A DNA stretch of 64,000 nt from Paenibacillus sp. CC-CFT747 (GCA_030323305.1 CP106741.1:5627501-5691500), one strand, 5' to 3'. Positions 18,925-28,614 are shown, numbered from the stretch's first letter. Notes: generated by a model not told the origin, from the letters alone. Made by a program: numbers and translations.

Positions 18925-19554
18925 TTAAGGGAGAAGATCGGGCTGTTCCCTGTGGTAGGGCCATAATTTCTTGTCCCACAAAACCGGCTCCAGGCAGGAA
19001 GAGTCGGTCAGGTCGGCCATTTTGAAATAATCGTAAGCCTTCTCCATATTCCGGTTTTGAACCTGGATGCAGCCCATGGCATTGTAGGAAATAGCTTTAA
19101 GTGTCGCATTCTCGGTCAGGGGGACCAAAAGCTGAAAGTGCCGGTACGCTTCCCCCGTTTCCCCTGTCCGGAGGAGCCCCATGGCCAAATAAATCCGGCC
19201 GAGTAGAAAATCCGGCTGTTCCCGCACCACTTCGCGAAAGGCTTCCACCGCCTGGTCAAACATGTAAAGCTTGTAATACCCTTGGGCCTTGACGAATTTC
19301 TCTGATAAACCGCCGGCAAAGGACGTAGGCTTGGGAAGGGGAACGGGGGCGTTCTCGGCAAAGCGTGCCATGGCTTCGGCCATCCGCTCCTCAAAGCGCA
19401 GCCACTCCTCCATGCAGACATCGCTCATATGACGCAAAGCCGCAAGCTGCTCCTCCCTTTCCTCCCTGTCGCCTCCCGGAGTATGATAATCATGAATAAT
19501 TTCGTCCAGAACCTCATTCATTGTCGCAAATATTTCCTTGAACACGGCTCCCAC
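18925..19554 (-). CDS. TPR-repeat protein, function unknown
   Basis: 209 aa. An N-terminal helical segment is followed from about residue 90 by tetratricopeptide-like repeats (AQGYYKLYMFDQAVEAFREVVREQPDFLLGRIYLAMGLL, EAYRHFQLL, AISYNAMGCIQVQNRNMEKAYDYFKMADL). No signal peptide. The start is ambiguous (GTG at 19554 or 19545). It lies between panD and dinG, where B. subtilis has none. Its role is unknown. Confidence 0.7.
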   Translation of the reverse strand: MGAVFKEIFATMNEVLDEIIHDYHTPGGDREEREEQLAALRHMSDVCMEEWLRFEERMAEAMARFAENAPVPLPKPTSFAGGLSEKFVKAQGYYKLYMFDQAVEAFREVVREQPDFLLGRIYLAMGLLRTGETGEAYRHFQLLVPLTENATLKAISYNAMGCIQVQNRNMEKAYDYFKMADLTDSSCLEPVLWDKKLWPYHREQPDLLP

Positions 19555-19663
19555 CCACCTTGCGCTAATGTTGGTCCCGATGTACCTTCATTCTTTGTTA
19601 GGCAGGGAGGTTTAATACAGTGTAAATGAACCCTCGACCAGTATGGAGCTGGAAAGGCTCCGG

Positions 19664-20047
19664 TCAGATGACGGTGGAATGAAGTTCTTTGTAGCGGGTT
19701 TGAACGACCTTGTTCTGGCCGTCCAGAATGGCGACCTTGGGTTGATGGTGACGGGCTTCTTCATCGGTCATCATCGCATAAGAGATGATGATGACCTGGT
19801 CACCCGGCTGAACCAGACGCGCGGCGGCGCCGTTCAAGCATACCACGCCGGATCCGCGGGGACCCGGAATAATGTACGTTTCGAGGCGGGCGCCGTTGTT
19901 GTTGTTGACGATTTGAACCTTCTCATTCGGATACATATCCACGAGATCGATCAAATCTTCATCTATCGTAATGCTGCCCACATAGTTCAGGTTGGCTTCC
20001 GTCACGGTGGCCCGGTGGAGCTTCCCTTTCATCATGGTTCTAAACAT
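19664..20047 (-). CDS. panD: Aspartate 1-decarboxylase (pyruvoyl enzyme precursor)
   Basis: Makes beta-alanine for pantothenate. The self-cleavage site is NYVGSITID (cleavage between Gly and Ser gives the pyruvoyl group). [43 protein letters not shown] is the conserved core. The start is ATG at 20047 behind AAAGGGG with seven bases between; the ATG at 20053 would sit on the ribosome site. It is the last of panB-panC-panD. Confidence 0.96.
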   Translation of the reverse strand: MFRTMMKGKLHRATVTEANLNYVGSITIDEDLIDLVDMYPNEKVQIVNNNNGARLETYIIPGPRGSGVVCLNGAAARLVQPGDQVIIISYAMMTDEEARHHQPKVAILDGQNKVVQTRYKELHSTVI

Positions 20048-20077
20048 GTTCATTCCCCTTTCTGCTGCCGGCTCTCC

Positions 20078-20968
20078 TTATTGAATCTCCCCGTAGGGGA
20101 TCAACCGGTTGTCAATAAGCCGGGTTTGCCCGAAACGGACCGCCAGGGCGATCAGCAGTCCTTTATCTAGTTCGTTAAGCTCTCCCTCTTTCGGCTCGGT
20201 AAGCGAGGGGTAGCTCAGCACTTCCACATAATCAATAACCGCAGACGGTGAGCTTTGAATATAATCCGTTATCCGTCGAGTAAGCGCCTCAACCCGGCCC
20301 CCTTCCGCTGCCAGCCAACGATCCGACAGGGCGAGCGCCTGAGAAAGAACGAGAGCTTCCTTGCGGTGCTCTTCGCTTAAGTAAACGTTTCTCGAGCTTA
20401 GCGCCAGACCGTCCGGTTCCCTTACCGTCGGACAAGGAACGATTTCAACGTTCAGGTTCAGGTCACGTACCATCGTTTCGATGACGGCGACCTGCTGAGC
20501 ATCCTTCATTCCGAAATAGGCCCGGTCGGGCTCCACGATATGGAAGAGCTTGCTGACCACCGTAGCCACACCGTCAAAATGACCGGGGCGGGATGCCCCG
20601 CAAAGCCGATCCGTTACCCCGGCAACCGATACGGTGGTGCTGCTTTTGCCCGGATACATCTCTTGAACCGGCGGCATGAACACGAAATCTACTCCCGCAT
20701 CCGCGGCGATCGACAAATCCTTTTCTTCGTTACGTGGGTAACGTTCAAAATCTTCATTAGGGCCAAATTGAGTCGGATTGACGAAAATGCTCAGAACGGC
20801 GATTTCGTTCTCCTCCCGTGCCCGTTTCAGCAAGCTGGCATGGCCCTCATGCAGGAACCCCATGGTCGGAACGAATCCGACGGAGCCTTCGGTTCCAAGG
20901 GACCACGCCTCCCGGCGTTTCGTTCGGAGAGCCTGTTTTAATTCGGCAATGGTTCGAATGACTTTCAT
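20078..20968 (-). CDS. panC: Pantoate-beta-alanine ligase
   Basis: ATP-dependent joining of pantoate and beta-alanine. Motifs: VPTMGFLHEGHASLL (nucleotide-binding HIGH-like), FVNPTQFGPNEDFERYPRN, and RAYFGMKDAQQVAVIETMVRDLN, plus the KMSKS-like LALSSRNVYLS. 296 aa, full length. It lies between panB and panD with short gaps, so it is part of one transcript. Confidence 0.97.
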   Translation of the reverse strand: MKVIRTIAELKQALRTKRREAWSLGTEGSVGFVPTMGFLHEGHASLLKRAREENEIAVLSIFVNPTQFGPNEDFERYPRNEEKDLSIAADAGVDFVFMPPVQEMYPGKSSTTVSVAGVTDRLCGASRPGHFDGVATVVSKLFHIVEPDRAYFGMKDAQQVAVIETMVRDLNLNVEIVPCPTVREPDGLALSSRNVYLSEEHRKEALVLSQALALSDRWLAAEGGRVEALTRRITDYIQSSPSAVIDYVEVLSYPSLTEPKEGELNELDKGLLIALAVRFGQTRLIDNRLIPYGEIQ

Positions 20969-20994
20969 CGTGAGTGCACTCCCGGTTCAGCGAT

Positions 20995-21854
20995 TTATTC
21001 TTTGGAAGATCCGTACAGGCTGCCGACCGTTTCCCTTTCCCCGTGAAAAGTGTTCTCTTCCGCTGGGAATTGGCGGGCCTTTACTTCTTCTACATATTGG
21101 CTCAAGCCGCTGCGGATCTGGTCGCCGACATTGGCGTAGGTTTTAACGAATTTCTTGGGACGTTCTCCGGACGAATACTGAAGGGCGTCATGGAAAACGA
21201 GCACCTGCCCGTCGCAGCGGTTTCCGGCCCCTATTCCAATGGTTGGAATGGACAATTCCTCCGTGATCTTAGCAGCGGTTTCGTCCGTTACCAGCTCCAG
21301 AACCACAGCGAAAGCTCCCGCTTTCTCCAATGCTTTCGCGTCGGCAAGCAGCTTCTCGGCCTGCTCGGGCGTTTTGCCCTGAACGAGGTAGCCCCCGATC
21401 TGGTTAACGGATTGCGGCGTCAAGCCGAGGTGTCCCATAACCGGAACTCCCGCCTTAACGCATGCCTCCACCACAGGAGCGATTTCCGCTCCTCCTCCAT
21501 CTTGACGGCCTTGCAGCCTCCTTCCCGCATGAGCCTTCCGATGTTCGAAAGGGCGGTATCAACGCTGCCATGGTACGTCATGAAGGGCATATCGGCAACG
21601 ACGAAGGTCGTGGTCACGGCCCGCGCGACGGCACGGGAGTGATAAATCATGTCTTCGAGCGTGACAGGCAGGGTGGAGTCATAGCCCAGGACGACGTTCC
21701 CGAGCGAATCCCCAACCAGGATGGCATCCACCCCGGCTTCCTCCGCCAGCTTGGCCGACGGATAATCATAGGCCGTGATGACCGTCAGCGGAATGCCTTC
21801 CTGCTTCATTTTCTTCATCCTCAAGATGTTCATCGGTTTGCGCTTTTCCATCAT
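20995..21854 (-). CDS. panB: 3-methyl-2-oxobutanoate hydroxymethyltransferase (frameshift at 21494-21495)
   Basis: First step of pantothenate synthesis: transfers a hydroxymethyl group from methylene-THF to ketoisovalerate. Motifs: [42 protein letters not shown], then [17 protein letters not shown] in the other frame. Adding one G at 21494-21495 gives [21 protein letters not shown], the expected family sequence, and 286 aa. GGAGGAGATCGG precedes the ATG. It is the first gene of panBCD. Confidence 0.92.
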
Positions 21855-21894
21855 CCGATCTCCTCCATCTTGCTTGAGCCTGCGGACATAAAAT

Positions 21895-21927
21895 CAAAAA
21901 AACCTTTTAGCCGAAAACTAAAAGGTC
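21895..21927 (-). terminator. Terminator/attenuator just upstream of panB
   Basis: The stem CCTTTTAG/CTAAAAGG (21903-21910 and 21918-21925), with an extra A-T pair, is followed on the minus strand by TTTTTTT. It lies only 40 bases before the panB start, and that gap holds just the ribosome site. Any promoter for panBCD must therefore lie upstream of the terminator. Confidence 0.75.
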
Positions 21928-22132
21928 ATCAATACAAAGAAAACTGTATTTTATGATCCTTCTGTCTCGGTCCGTACGGCTCAGAGCAGAATCTGTCAAA
22001 ATACATGGCTGGTATTCAGTTCACTTTCGGTTCAGAGCTTGCGTACGAGTGCAGTTCTTGCGATACCGCCTCGTAAGTATAGTATACCAAAGTCATGCGG
22101 AAATAAATATCTTTTTTTGTGGGAAACAGACA
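21928..22132 (-). promoter_or_regulatory. panB leader region with promoter-like element
   Basis: This 205-base gap between birA and the panB terminator contains no open frame of note. On the minus strand TATACTATACTT near 22075-22086 resembles a -10 element, without a good -35. It would give a leader of about 150 bases ending in the terminator. An AGAAGG at about 21960 could pair with the 5' arm of the terminator. No known riboswitch class is recognised. Confidence 0.35.
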
Positions 22133-23101
22133 CTATCCGCCAATTTCGCCGGAGTATATTTTGATTTCCTTGCCGGTTTGCGTGGAGATCAGCAGCAGAG
22201 CCCCGCTGGGGTCCAGCCCGCTGACGGTACCCTCTTGCTCCCCCTGCGGAGTCTGGACCTGGAAGGTGCGGCCTATGCTTATACTGAGGGCCTCCCACAG
22301 GGTGCGAATCGGCGAAAAGCCTTCGCGGCGGTAAACTCCGTAAAGCTCCTCCCATTCGTTCAGGAAAGCGGCGATCAGCTCTTCGCGTTCCACCGGGCTT
22401 CCGGATTCCAGGAGCAGCGAAGTGGCGACCGGCTTCAGCTCAGGCGGATAATCCTCTTCCCGGAGATTGGCGCTGATGCCCACCCCCGCGATCACATGCT
22501 GCAGCCTCTCGTCCTCCGCACTTGATTCCAGCAGAATGCCGCTCACCTTCCGGCCGTTAATCAAGATGTCGTTCGGCCATTTGATGCCGGCCGGTACTTT
22601 GGCCACCGTTCTCATGGCCCGGCACAGAGCCACAGCCGTTAGGAGAGTAAGCTGGGGAGTGAGAGGAAGGGGGATATCCGGCTTTAAGATCAAGCTCATC
22701 CAGATGCCCCTTCCCTTCGGGGAATGCCAACGCCTCCCCATTCGTCCCCGGCCGGCGAACTGCCTCTCGGCCACAACAAGTGTACCCTCCGGCGCTCCCG
22801 AGCGCACCAGCTCAAGGGCAATGTCCTGCGTAGAGGAGACGGTTTCATACAGCTTAAGCGATTGCCCAAGTGTCTTCGTGCGAAGCCGGCTCAGAAGCAA
22901 TCCCGGGTTGATCCGGGCGGGTACCTCAACCAGCTTGTACCCTTTGCGTGGCGCCGATTCAAAAACGTACCCTTCTTCCTTCAAAGCATTAATCCGCTTC
23001 CATACCGCCGTCCGGGAACAGCCCAGTTCCTCACTCAGCTTCTCGCCCGAAAGAAACGTGTCGGGATTCCGGATAAACACATCCAATAGGTTATCATGCA
23101 T
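22133..23101 (-). CDS. birA: Bifunctional biotin-protein ligase / biotin operon repressor
   Basis: The N-terminal winged helix (residues 1-60: SGEKLSEELGCSRTAVWKRINALKEEGY) binds DNA. The central ligase domain has the biotinyl-AMP loop FAGRGRMGRRW and the KWPNDILINGRKVSGIL motif. The C-terminal SH3-like domain ends at KIYSGEIGG. 322 aa. It attaches biotin to carboxylases and represses biotin genes. It overlaps the cca end by 8 bases. Confidence 0.96.
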   Translation of the reverse strand: MHDNLLDVFIRNPDTFLSGEKLSEELGCSRTAVWKRINALKEEGYVFESAPRKGYKLVEVPARINPGLLLSRLRTKTLGQSLKLYETVSSTQDIALELVRSGAPEGTLVVAERQFAGRGRMGRRWHSPKGRGIWMSLILKPDIPLPLTPQLTLLTAVALCRAMRTVAKVPAGIKWPNDILINGRKVSGILLESSAEDERLQHVIAGVGISANLREEDYPPELKPVATSLLLESGSPVEREELIAAFLNEWEELYGVYRREGFSPIRTLWEALSISIGRTFQVQTPQGEQEGTVSGLDPSGALLLISTQTGKEIKIYSGEIGG

Positions 23102-24392
23102 CGTTTTTCCACTCTCTGGTTAAGGATTCCGCAAAAACCAGCAGGTCTTTCCGGTTGTTCGGAACATGCCCGACAGCCGCCTCAAGCGTCAGCTTCATCA
23201 GGGCGCGCCCGAGCCAGGGACCGGGATCCCGCTTCAGATGAGCGGCAAGCTGCTGCCCGTTAAGGGCGAGCTCGGCCGCTTTCCGAACCGGCATCTCCTG
23301 AAGCCACTTCCTCCCCCGCTCCAGAAGGAATGTCCACCGGCCGTCTCGATCCGTCGAGGGCAAAGCGGCGGGGACGACACCGAAAACGCCCAGCCAATCC
23401 TCCGCGCATTCCGAACCGATCGTCACGACGTTTTCTTTCCAGATCAAAGCACAGCTCACCGGGTCATACTCCTTCATGGCGTCCAGTTGTTCCCTCAGCC
23501 GCTGGCTGAAAGAGAGAAATCGGGACATTCTGGCTATTTGTTTACTGGAGAAGGTCAGCTTGCCTCCCTCCTCTACAGCAGACGTGGGAGTTAAAGACAT
23601 TAAATGAGCGAGCAGCATCCAGCGATGCGCCGGATCCGTGAGAAGGCCTATAGAGGCAAGCGCGTCGGGAAGCTCCTGCACGGTCCAGTGCACCCAAGGC
23701 AGCTGCAGCTTGACCTTGGTATGCCTCAAGAGCCGGCTGTCCGCTATCAGCCGCAGGCCTCTATAGGGATGATCGCCGGCAACGAGCCTTTCGAGCTCCG
23801 CTCTTACCCGCTCCATCGCGACGTGCTGCAGAAGACGGATGCTTCCCTGCAAGCCGCTCCACGTCGCCTCCTCCACCTCCAGGTCATAGTGAGAGGCAAA
23901 GCGGATACAACGGAGCATACGTAAAGCATCCTCACGGAAGCGAAGTTCGGGATCTCCTACGCAGCGAAGGATTCCTTGCTCCAAGTCCTTCCTTCCTCCG
24001 AACGGGTCCCGAATCCGTCCCTTACGGTCCATAGCCATGGCGTTCATCGTAAAGTCTCTGCGCTTCAGGTCCTCTTCCAGACTTCGGATAAATTCCACAC
24101 CCGAGGGTCTCCGGTGAGCTTCGTATTCCGATTCTTTTCGGAAGGTGGTCACCTCGAAGCCGACGCTTCCGATCATAACGGTAACAGTCCCATGATGCAG
24201 GCCAGTCGGGATGCAGGAATCGAACAGCTCTATCACTTGTTCCGGAAGAGCGGAGGTCGCAATATCAATATCCTTGATCCCCCGCTTCAAATAGGTGTCC
24301 CGGACATATCCGCCGACAAAATAGGCTTCATGGCCGGCTTCCTCCAGCTTTTTGAGCAGAGCCTTCCCGTCCCGGATCATCCCTTGGCTCAT
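23094..24392 (-). CDS. cca: CCA tRNA nucleotidyltransferase
   Basis: Adds or repairs the 3' CCA of tRNAs. Class II nucleotidyltransferase head: AYFVGGYVRDTYLKRGIKDIDIATSA (GG and DxD metal site), RRPSGVEF, RRDFTMNAMAMD, FREDALRMLRCIRFA. The tail is an RNA-binding helical body. The true start is ATG at 24392, four bases after the bshA stop; 55 further upstream codons are open but read over bshA. 432 aa. Confidence 0.94.
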   Translation of the reverse strand: MSQGMIRDGKALLKKLEEAGHEAYFVGGYVRDTYLKRGIKDIDIATSALPEQVIELFDSCIPTGLHHGTVTVMIGSVGFEVTTFRKESEYEAHRRPSGVEFIRSLEEDLKRRDFTMNAMAMDRKGRIRDPFGGRKDLEQGILRCVGDPELRFREDALRMLRCIRFASHYDLEVEEATWSGLQGSIRLLQHVAMERVRAELERLVAGDHPYRGLRLIADSRLLRHTKVKLQLPWVHWTVQELPDALASIGLLTDPAHRWMLLAHLMSLTPTSAVEEGGKLTFSSKQIARMSRFLSFSQRLREQLDAMKEYDPVSCALIWKENVVTIGSECAEDWLGVFGVVPAALPSTDRDGRWTFLLERGRKWLQEMPVRKAAELALNGQQLAAHLKRDPGPWLGRALMKLTLEAAVGHVPNNRKDLLVFAESLTREWKNDA

Positions 24393-24396
24393 GCCC

Positions 24397-25569
24397 CTAC
24401 CTCGTGCAGCTGACCGGGGTGTACCCGTCCGAAGGCAATTCCCGCCCCAGTACCCGGTAGTAAATTTCCTCATACTGCCGCATAATCCGATCGTTGCAGA
24501 AGGTCGTTCTGGCCCTTTCGAGACACGCCTGGGAGAATTGGCGATAGAGCTCCTCATCCTTTAGCAGAAGCAGGACGTTGTTCGCCATCTCCTCTGTTTG
24601 CCCTATTCCCGACAGGAAGCCCGTTTCCGCGTGGGTGACGAGCTCCGGAATGCCTCCGGCATTCGAACCGACCGTCGGCACGCCGCAGGCCATCGCTTCC
24701 AATGCCACGAGGCCGAAGCTCTCTTTCTCCGAAGGAAGCAGCATCACGTCGGCGAGCGAAATGATTTGGGCGACATCATCCTGCTTGCCGCAGAAAATGA
24801 CCCGTTGGGTCAAGCCCAGCTCTTTGACCCGGCTCATGACTTTGGACAGGTCCGGGCCTTCCCCGACAAAAAGCAGACGGGAAGGAACCTGCTCATGCAC
24901 CCGTGCAAAAATATCGATAACGTCCATGACGCGTTTGACCGGACGGAAATTCGAAATATGGATGAGGATCTTGTCCTCGGGATCGGCAAATTCCTTCTTA
25001 AGTGACTTGACATCCCGAGGGTAATAGACCCGCTTATCAACAAAATTGTAGGTCAGTTCAATAGGTCGTGTTATGTCCAGAGTCTTTCTCGTTTCCTGGA
25101 TCAGATCCTCCGAAACCGCGGTAACCGAATCGCTTTGATTGATGGCAAAACGGATGAGGTCGCTTATGGAATGGTCCTGAGCAAGGACCGTAATATCCGT
25201 TCCGTGAAGCGTAGTCACGACTTTCAGATGCTCCCCCACCATCTGTTTGGCCAAGAGGGCACATACCGCATGGGGAATGGCGTAATGCACGTGAAGCAGG
25301 TCAAGCCCCTGCATTTTGACTACCTGAGCCAGCTTGCTTGCAAGCGACAGATCGTAAGGAGGATAGCGGAACACGTAATAGTCGCTGACTTCCACTTCGT
25401 GATAAAATATGTTCTTATCAAACCGCCCCAGCCGGAATGGCATGCTGTGGGTAATAAAATGAACCTCGTGTCCTTTTTCGGCCAACAGCTTCCCCAGCTC
25501 GGTGGCTACGACCCCGGACCCGCCCAACGTAGGGTAACAGGTAATTCCGATTTTCAAGCGGTTTTTCAC
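24397..25569 (-). CDS. bshA: N-acetyl-alpha-D-glucosaminyl L-malate synthase
   Basis: Glycosyltransferase family 4 enzyme for the first step of bacillithiol synthesis, joining GlcNAc to malate. N-terminal GITCYPTLGGSGVVATELG is characteristic of BshA. The donor site has HISNFRPVKRVMDVI, LLFVGEGPDL and EKESFGLVALEAMACGVPTVGSNAGGIPELV. 390 aa. It is clustered with bshB1 and mgsA as in B. subtilis. bshC is not in the window. Confidence 0.96.
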   Translation of the reverse strand: MKNRLKIGITCYPTLGGSGVVATELGKLLAEKGHEVHFITHSMPFRLGRFDKNIFYHEVEVSDYYVFRYPPYDLSLASKLAQVVKMQGLDLLHVHYAIPHAVCALLAKQMVGEHLKVVTTLHGTDITVLAQDHSISDLIRFAINQSDSVTAVSEDLIQETRKTLDITRPIELTYNFVDKRVYYPRDVKSLKKEFADPEDKILIHISNFRPVKRVMDVIDIFARVHEQVPSRLLFVGEGPDLSKVMSRVKELGLTQRVIFCGKQDDVAQIISLADVMLLPSEKESFGLVALEAMACGVPTVGSNAGGIPELVTHAETGFLSGIGQTEEMANNVLLLLKDEELYRQFSQACLERARTTFCNDRIMRQYEEIYYRVLGRELPSDGYTPVSCTR

Positions 25570-25616
25570 AGGATGGCCTCCTTATGTAAAAGCAAGTTTA
25601 TTGGTAGGGGAAAGGT

Positions 25617-26314
25617 TTAAAACCGGTCGACAAGATAGGGAAGTCTGGTTACGAAACCTTCCGCATACTCCACTTGTCTCTTCAGCCCGAGTACCCGGTC
25701 TCTTGCTTCCACTCTTTCCAGATATCCCTGATTAAGCGGGGTAAGCACCCGGTCATCTCCGGCTTGTCCGGCCTCAAATTGGGTCCGGTAGGCCCTAAGC
25801 GCGTCACGCTTGCCTTCGTAGACGTCCGTCACGTCTACCATGAGATCCGCCTCGTCCGCGTCATTAATGAAATAGAAATAAACCGCCTCGGTGCCCCAAG
25901 CTTCTGTATCGGGAAGATAGCGGCGCAGCTTCGCGGTAAACACCGCCTCCTGAATGAGCTGGCTCGCCATCACATGATCCGGATGCCTGTCCTTCCAGTA
26001 CGGAGCAAAGACGATTCTTGGCCGGCGCCTGCGGATCTCCAACGCGACTGCTTCTACCGTCTCCCGGTTAAGAAAAAGCCCGCGGTCGGGCAGGCCGAGG
26101 TTGGAGCGAAAGGCAAGTCCAAGAACCTTAGCGGCCGCTTCCGCCTCTTCCCTTCGGCTTTCCACGGTTCCATTCGAGGACATCTCCGCATACGTCAGAT
26201 CGCAGATTCCGACGGAATCGCCCCGGCGGGTGTGTTTCAGAATGGTGCCCCCATTCCGATCTCGGCGTCATCCGCATGGGCACCAAAGACTAGAATGTCG
26301 AGAGGTTTACTCAT
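25617..26314 (-). CDS. bshB1: Bacillithiol biosynthesis deacetylase (frameshift at 26248-26252)
   Basis: LmbE-family zinc deacetylase that removes acetyl from GlcNAc-malate. N-terminal [16 protein letters not shown] (AHxDD zinc motif) is followed, after adding one G to the run at 26248-26252, by [27 protein letters not shown]. The distal motif is [13 protein letters not shown]. Corrected length 232 aa. The ATG at 26314 lies inside the end of mgsA (8-base overlap). Confidence 0.91.
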
Positions 26315-26737
26315 TCTGGGCACCCGGCTTATACTTGTCCACCAGTTCTCTCCACGCAAAATCTCCGCGCTCGAGCGCCTTAACGAGAATTTCGGCCGTC
26401 GCCACATTGGTGGCCACCGGGATACCTTGGACGTCGCACAGCCTTAGCAGGGCGATGATGTCGGGCTCGTGCGGCTGAGCCATGAGCGGATCGCGCAGGA
26501 AGATGATGAGATCCATCTTGTTTTGGGCGACCATCGCTCCGATTTGCTGGTCTCCCCCAGGGGTCCCGACATGAACCGGTGAATATGCAGTCCCGTCTGT
26601 TCGGCAATCCGTTTCCCCGTCGTTCCGGTCGCGTATAGATGATGCCCATGGGTAAACACCTTCTCATAGGCGATTACAAAATTGACCATCTCGTCCTTCA
26701 TCCGGTCGTGTGCAATAAATGCAATATTCATGGCCAT
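26307..26737 (-). CDS. mgsA: Methylglyoxal synthase (frameshift at 26554-26558)
   Basis: Converts dihydroxyacetone phosphate to methylglyoxal and phosphate. Core: [26 protein letters not shown], then after one added G in the run at 26554-26558, [15 protein letters not shown] and the catalytic-aspartate region [15 protein letters not shown]. Corrected length 143 aa. The start is ATG 26737 with AGAAGGGA eight bases upstream. It neighbours the bacillithiol genes, which fits with thiol-dependent methylglyoxal detoxification. Confidence 0.92.
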
Positions 26738-26773
26738 GCTGGTCATCCCTTCTACAATGAGTATCCCTTAGGT

Positions 26774-27577
26774 TCAGTCGATAAAATTCTCAAAGCCGTA
26801 CACGATCCCCGTCAGTTCCATGGCCTTCTTAACCGCAATGGCCACCCCGGGCATATAGCCTGCTCTTTCGTAGGAATCATGGCGAATCTTTAACGTTTGG
26901 CCATAGCCTCCGAAAATCACTTCCTGCTGGGCAAAAACGCCGGGAAGTCTGACACTATGTATCCGAAACCCGCTGTAAAGGCCCCCGCGTGCGCCCTCGA
27001 TCGTCTCTTCTTCCTTAGGATTGCCTTGGTGCAGCTCCTGGCGGTTAGCGGCGATCATCTCCGCGGTTTTGATCGATGTGCCCGACGGAGCATCCAGCTT
27101 CTGATCGCCATGGTATTCGATAATCTCGACATGAGGCATATATTTAGCTGCCTGTGCGGCAAATTTCATCATTAGAATGGCGCCGATGGAGAAGTTAGGA
27201 GCAATAATTCCTCCAATTCCCTGTTCCCGGCACTGCCTGTCCAGTTCTTCGATATCTTCCGGAGTAAACCCGGTTGTCCCGATAACGGGCCTTACGTTAT
27301 GCTTAATAGCCAGCAAGGCATTCGAAACAACGGATTGAGGAGTGGTAAAATCCACCATGACGTCCGGTTTGCTTTCCACCAGGGTCAGCTCCAGATCATT
27401 GGTTAGAAGGATTCCACACTCCTCTCTGCCCACCATACGGCCCGCATCCAGATCACGGGAGGAACGGTCCACAGCCGCGACAAGGGTCAGCTCCGGATCG
27501 GACAGCACCATTTTTACAACCTCTTGTCCCATACGTCCGCTAGCACCTGCTACGGCTACTCGGATTGTCCTGCTCAT
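26774..27577 (-). CDS. dapB: 4-hydroxy-tetrahydrodipicolinate reductase
   Basis: NAD(P)H reductase of the lysine/diaminopimelate pathway, which also leads to spore dipicolinate. N-terminal VAVAGASGRMGQEVV nucleotide site, DFTTPQSVVSNALLAI, PVIGTTGFT. Substrate motif EIIEYHGDQKLDAPSGTSIKTAEMI. C-terminal sequence GGYGQTLKIRHDSYERAGYMPGV. 267 aa. GAGGAG precedes the ATG. Confidence 0.97.
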   Translation of the reverse strand: MSRTIRVAVAGASGRMGQEVVKMVLSDPELTLVAAVDRSSRDLDAGRMVGREECGILLTNDLELTLVESKPDVMVDFTTPQSVVSNALLAIKHNVRPVIGTTGFTPEDIEELDRQCREQGIGGIIAPNFSIGAILMMKFAAQAAKYMPHVEIIEYHGDQKLDAPSGTSIKTAEMIAANRQELHQGNPKEEETIEGARGGLYSGFRIHSVRLPGVFAQQEVIFGGYGQTLKIRHDSYERAGYMPGVAIAVKKAMELTGIVYGFENFID

Positions 27578-27597
27578 CCTTAACGACTCCTCTATCT

Positions 27598-28098
27598 CTA
27601 ATATTCTCTTAGCTTCCGCTGATACTCCGCCATCAGCCGGTTTCCCTCCGTATGAAGAGGATCGAGCTTTAGCAGCTCTCTTAAAGCATATATGGCCTCC
27701 ACATACTCCTTAAGGCAAGCATGGGCCACACCCATCATAAGAAATGCTTCGCCCAATAAGGGATCCAACGCTGTGGCCTGTTTGAGTTTAGTTAACGCTT
27801 CACCGTAAGCCCTGCTCTCCATTCGGCGCTGGGCGTCTGACAAAAGTACCTTGGCCTGAACATGACGGACATGGGCTTTATAGGTATCGCTGCCGGGCTC
27901 CAGAGACAACGCCGTTTCCGCTTCTCGCAAAGCTCTAATTAAATGTCCGCTTCTGACGCAGGTTACGGATAACTTATAATGATAGTCCGCCTGGAGAGGG
28001 TTGGCCTCTATCGCCTTTTCAAAGAAAGCGATCGCCCGCTCGAAATCATGCGCCAATATGGCGTCATACGCCTTCTTGATAAACGTCTCCCCGCTCAT
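27598..28098 (-). CDS. TPR-repeat protein
   Basis: 166 aa consisting almost entirely of tetratricopeptide-like repeats (DFERAIAFFEKAIEANPLQADYHYKLSVTCVRSG, ALTKLKQATALDPLLGEAFLMMGVAHACLKEYVEAIYALRELLKLDP). No signal peptide or catalytic domain. It is in the dapB operon, starting after GGGGGA. It is probably a protein-interaction scaffold, with partner unknown. Confidence 0.8.
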   Translation of the reverse strand: MSGETFIKKAYDAILAHDFERAIAFFEKAIEANPLQADYHYKLSVTCVRSGHLIRALREAETALSLEPGSDTYKAHVRHVQAKVLLSDAQRRMESRAYGEALTKLKQATALDPLLGEAFLMMGVAHACLKEYVEAIYALRELLKLDPLHTEGNRLMAEYQRKLREY

Positions 28099-28146
28099 CT
28101 GTCCATCCCCCTTAGTGCTTCAAGGTGATGGTATATCCTATGACGG

Positions 28147-28485
28147 TCAGGGGCTTTCGGTGTTAAGGCGTGTCCAGCGGTTGGCGTCCCGCGTATTGAA
28201 CTTGTGCATAATTTTATCGTGGGCTTCGGTCAGATCGATTCCGAGGGAATTGGCGAAACATATGGTAATAAACAGAATGTCGCCGAGTTCCAGTTCGATG
28301 GAATTGTCCGCCTCCGTCGCCTTCTTGGGCTTCTCCCCAAACTGATGATTCACTTCGCGGGCGAGCTCTCCTACCTCCTCCGACATACGGGCCAGCAGGG
28401 CAAGAGGGCTGAAATACCCTTCCTTGAACTGTGAAATGTAACGGTCCACTTCCTCTTGCAATTCCTTTAAAGTCTTGTCGGCCAT
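28147..28485 (-). CDS. MazG-like nucleotide pyrophosphohydrolase
   Basis: 112 aa, single MazG domain corresponding to B. subtilis ypjD. EExxE-type metal site RMSEEVGELAREVNHQFGE and the distal ELGDILFITICFANSLGIDL. It likely hydrolyses non-canonical NTPs or dNTPs. The start is ATG 28485, seven bases after AAGGGG. It is the first gene of the dapB-mgsA-bsh-cca-birA run. Confidence 0.9.
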   Translation of the reverse strand: MADKTLKELQEEVDRYISQFKEGYFSPLALLARMSEEVGELAREVNHQFGEKPKKATEADNSIELELGDILFITICFANSLGIDLTEAHDKIMHKFNTRDANRWTRLNTESP

Positions 28486-28586
28486 AGCGTTCCCCTTCTG
28501 TTCTATGTACTTATTCTCCATGTTAACGCAAAGCCTGGGGGAAGACAAATCTTTTTTGGCATCCCCATTCCGGAAAGAATCCTCTG

Positions 28587-28614
28587 TTTACGCTTACTCT
28601 GCGTAGGATATTAT
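28587..28614 (+). promoter_or_regulatory. Candidate promoter for the yitT-family gene
   Basis: TTTACG (28587-28592) and TATTAT (28609-28614) are separated by 16 bases in the divergent mazG/yitT region. The AT-rich palindrome around 28609-28617 also offers a TATAAT on the minus strand toward mazG. Confidence 0.35.
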
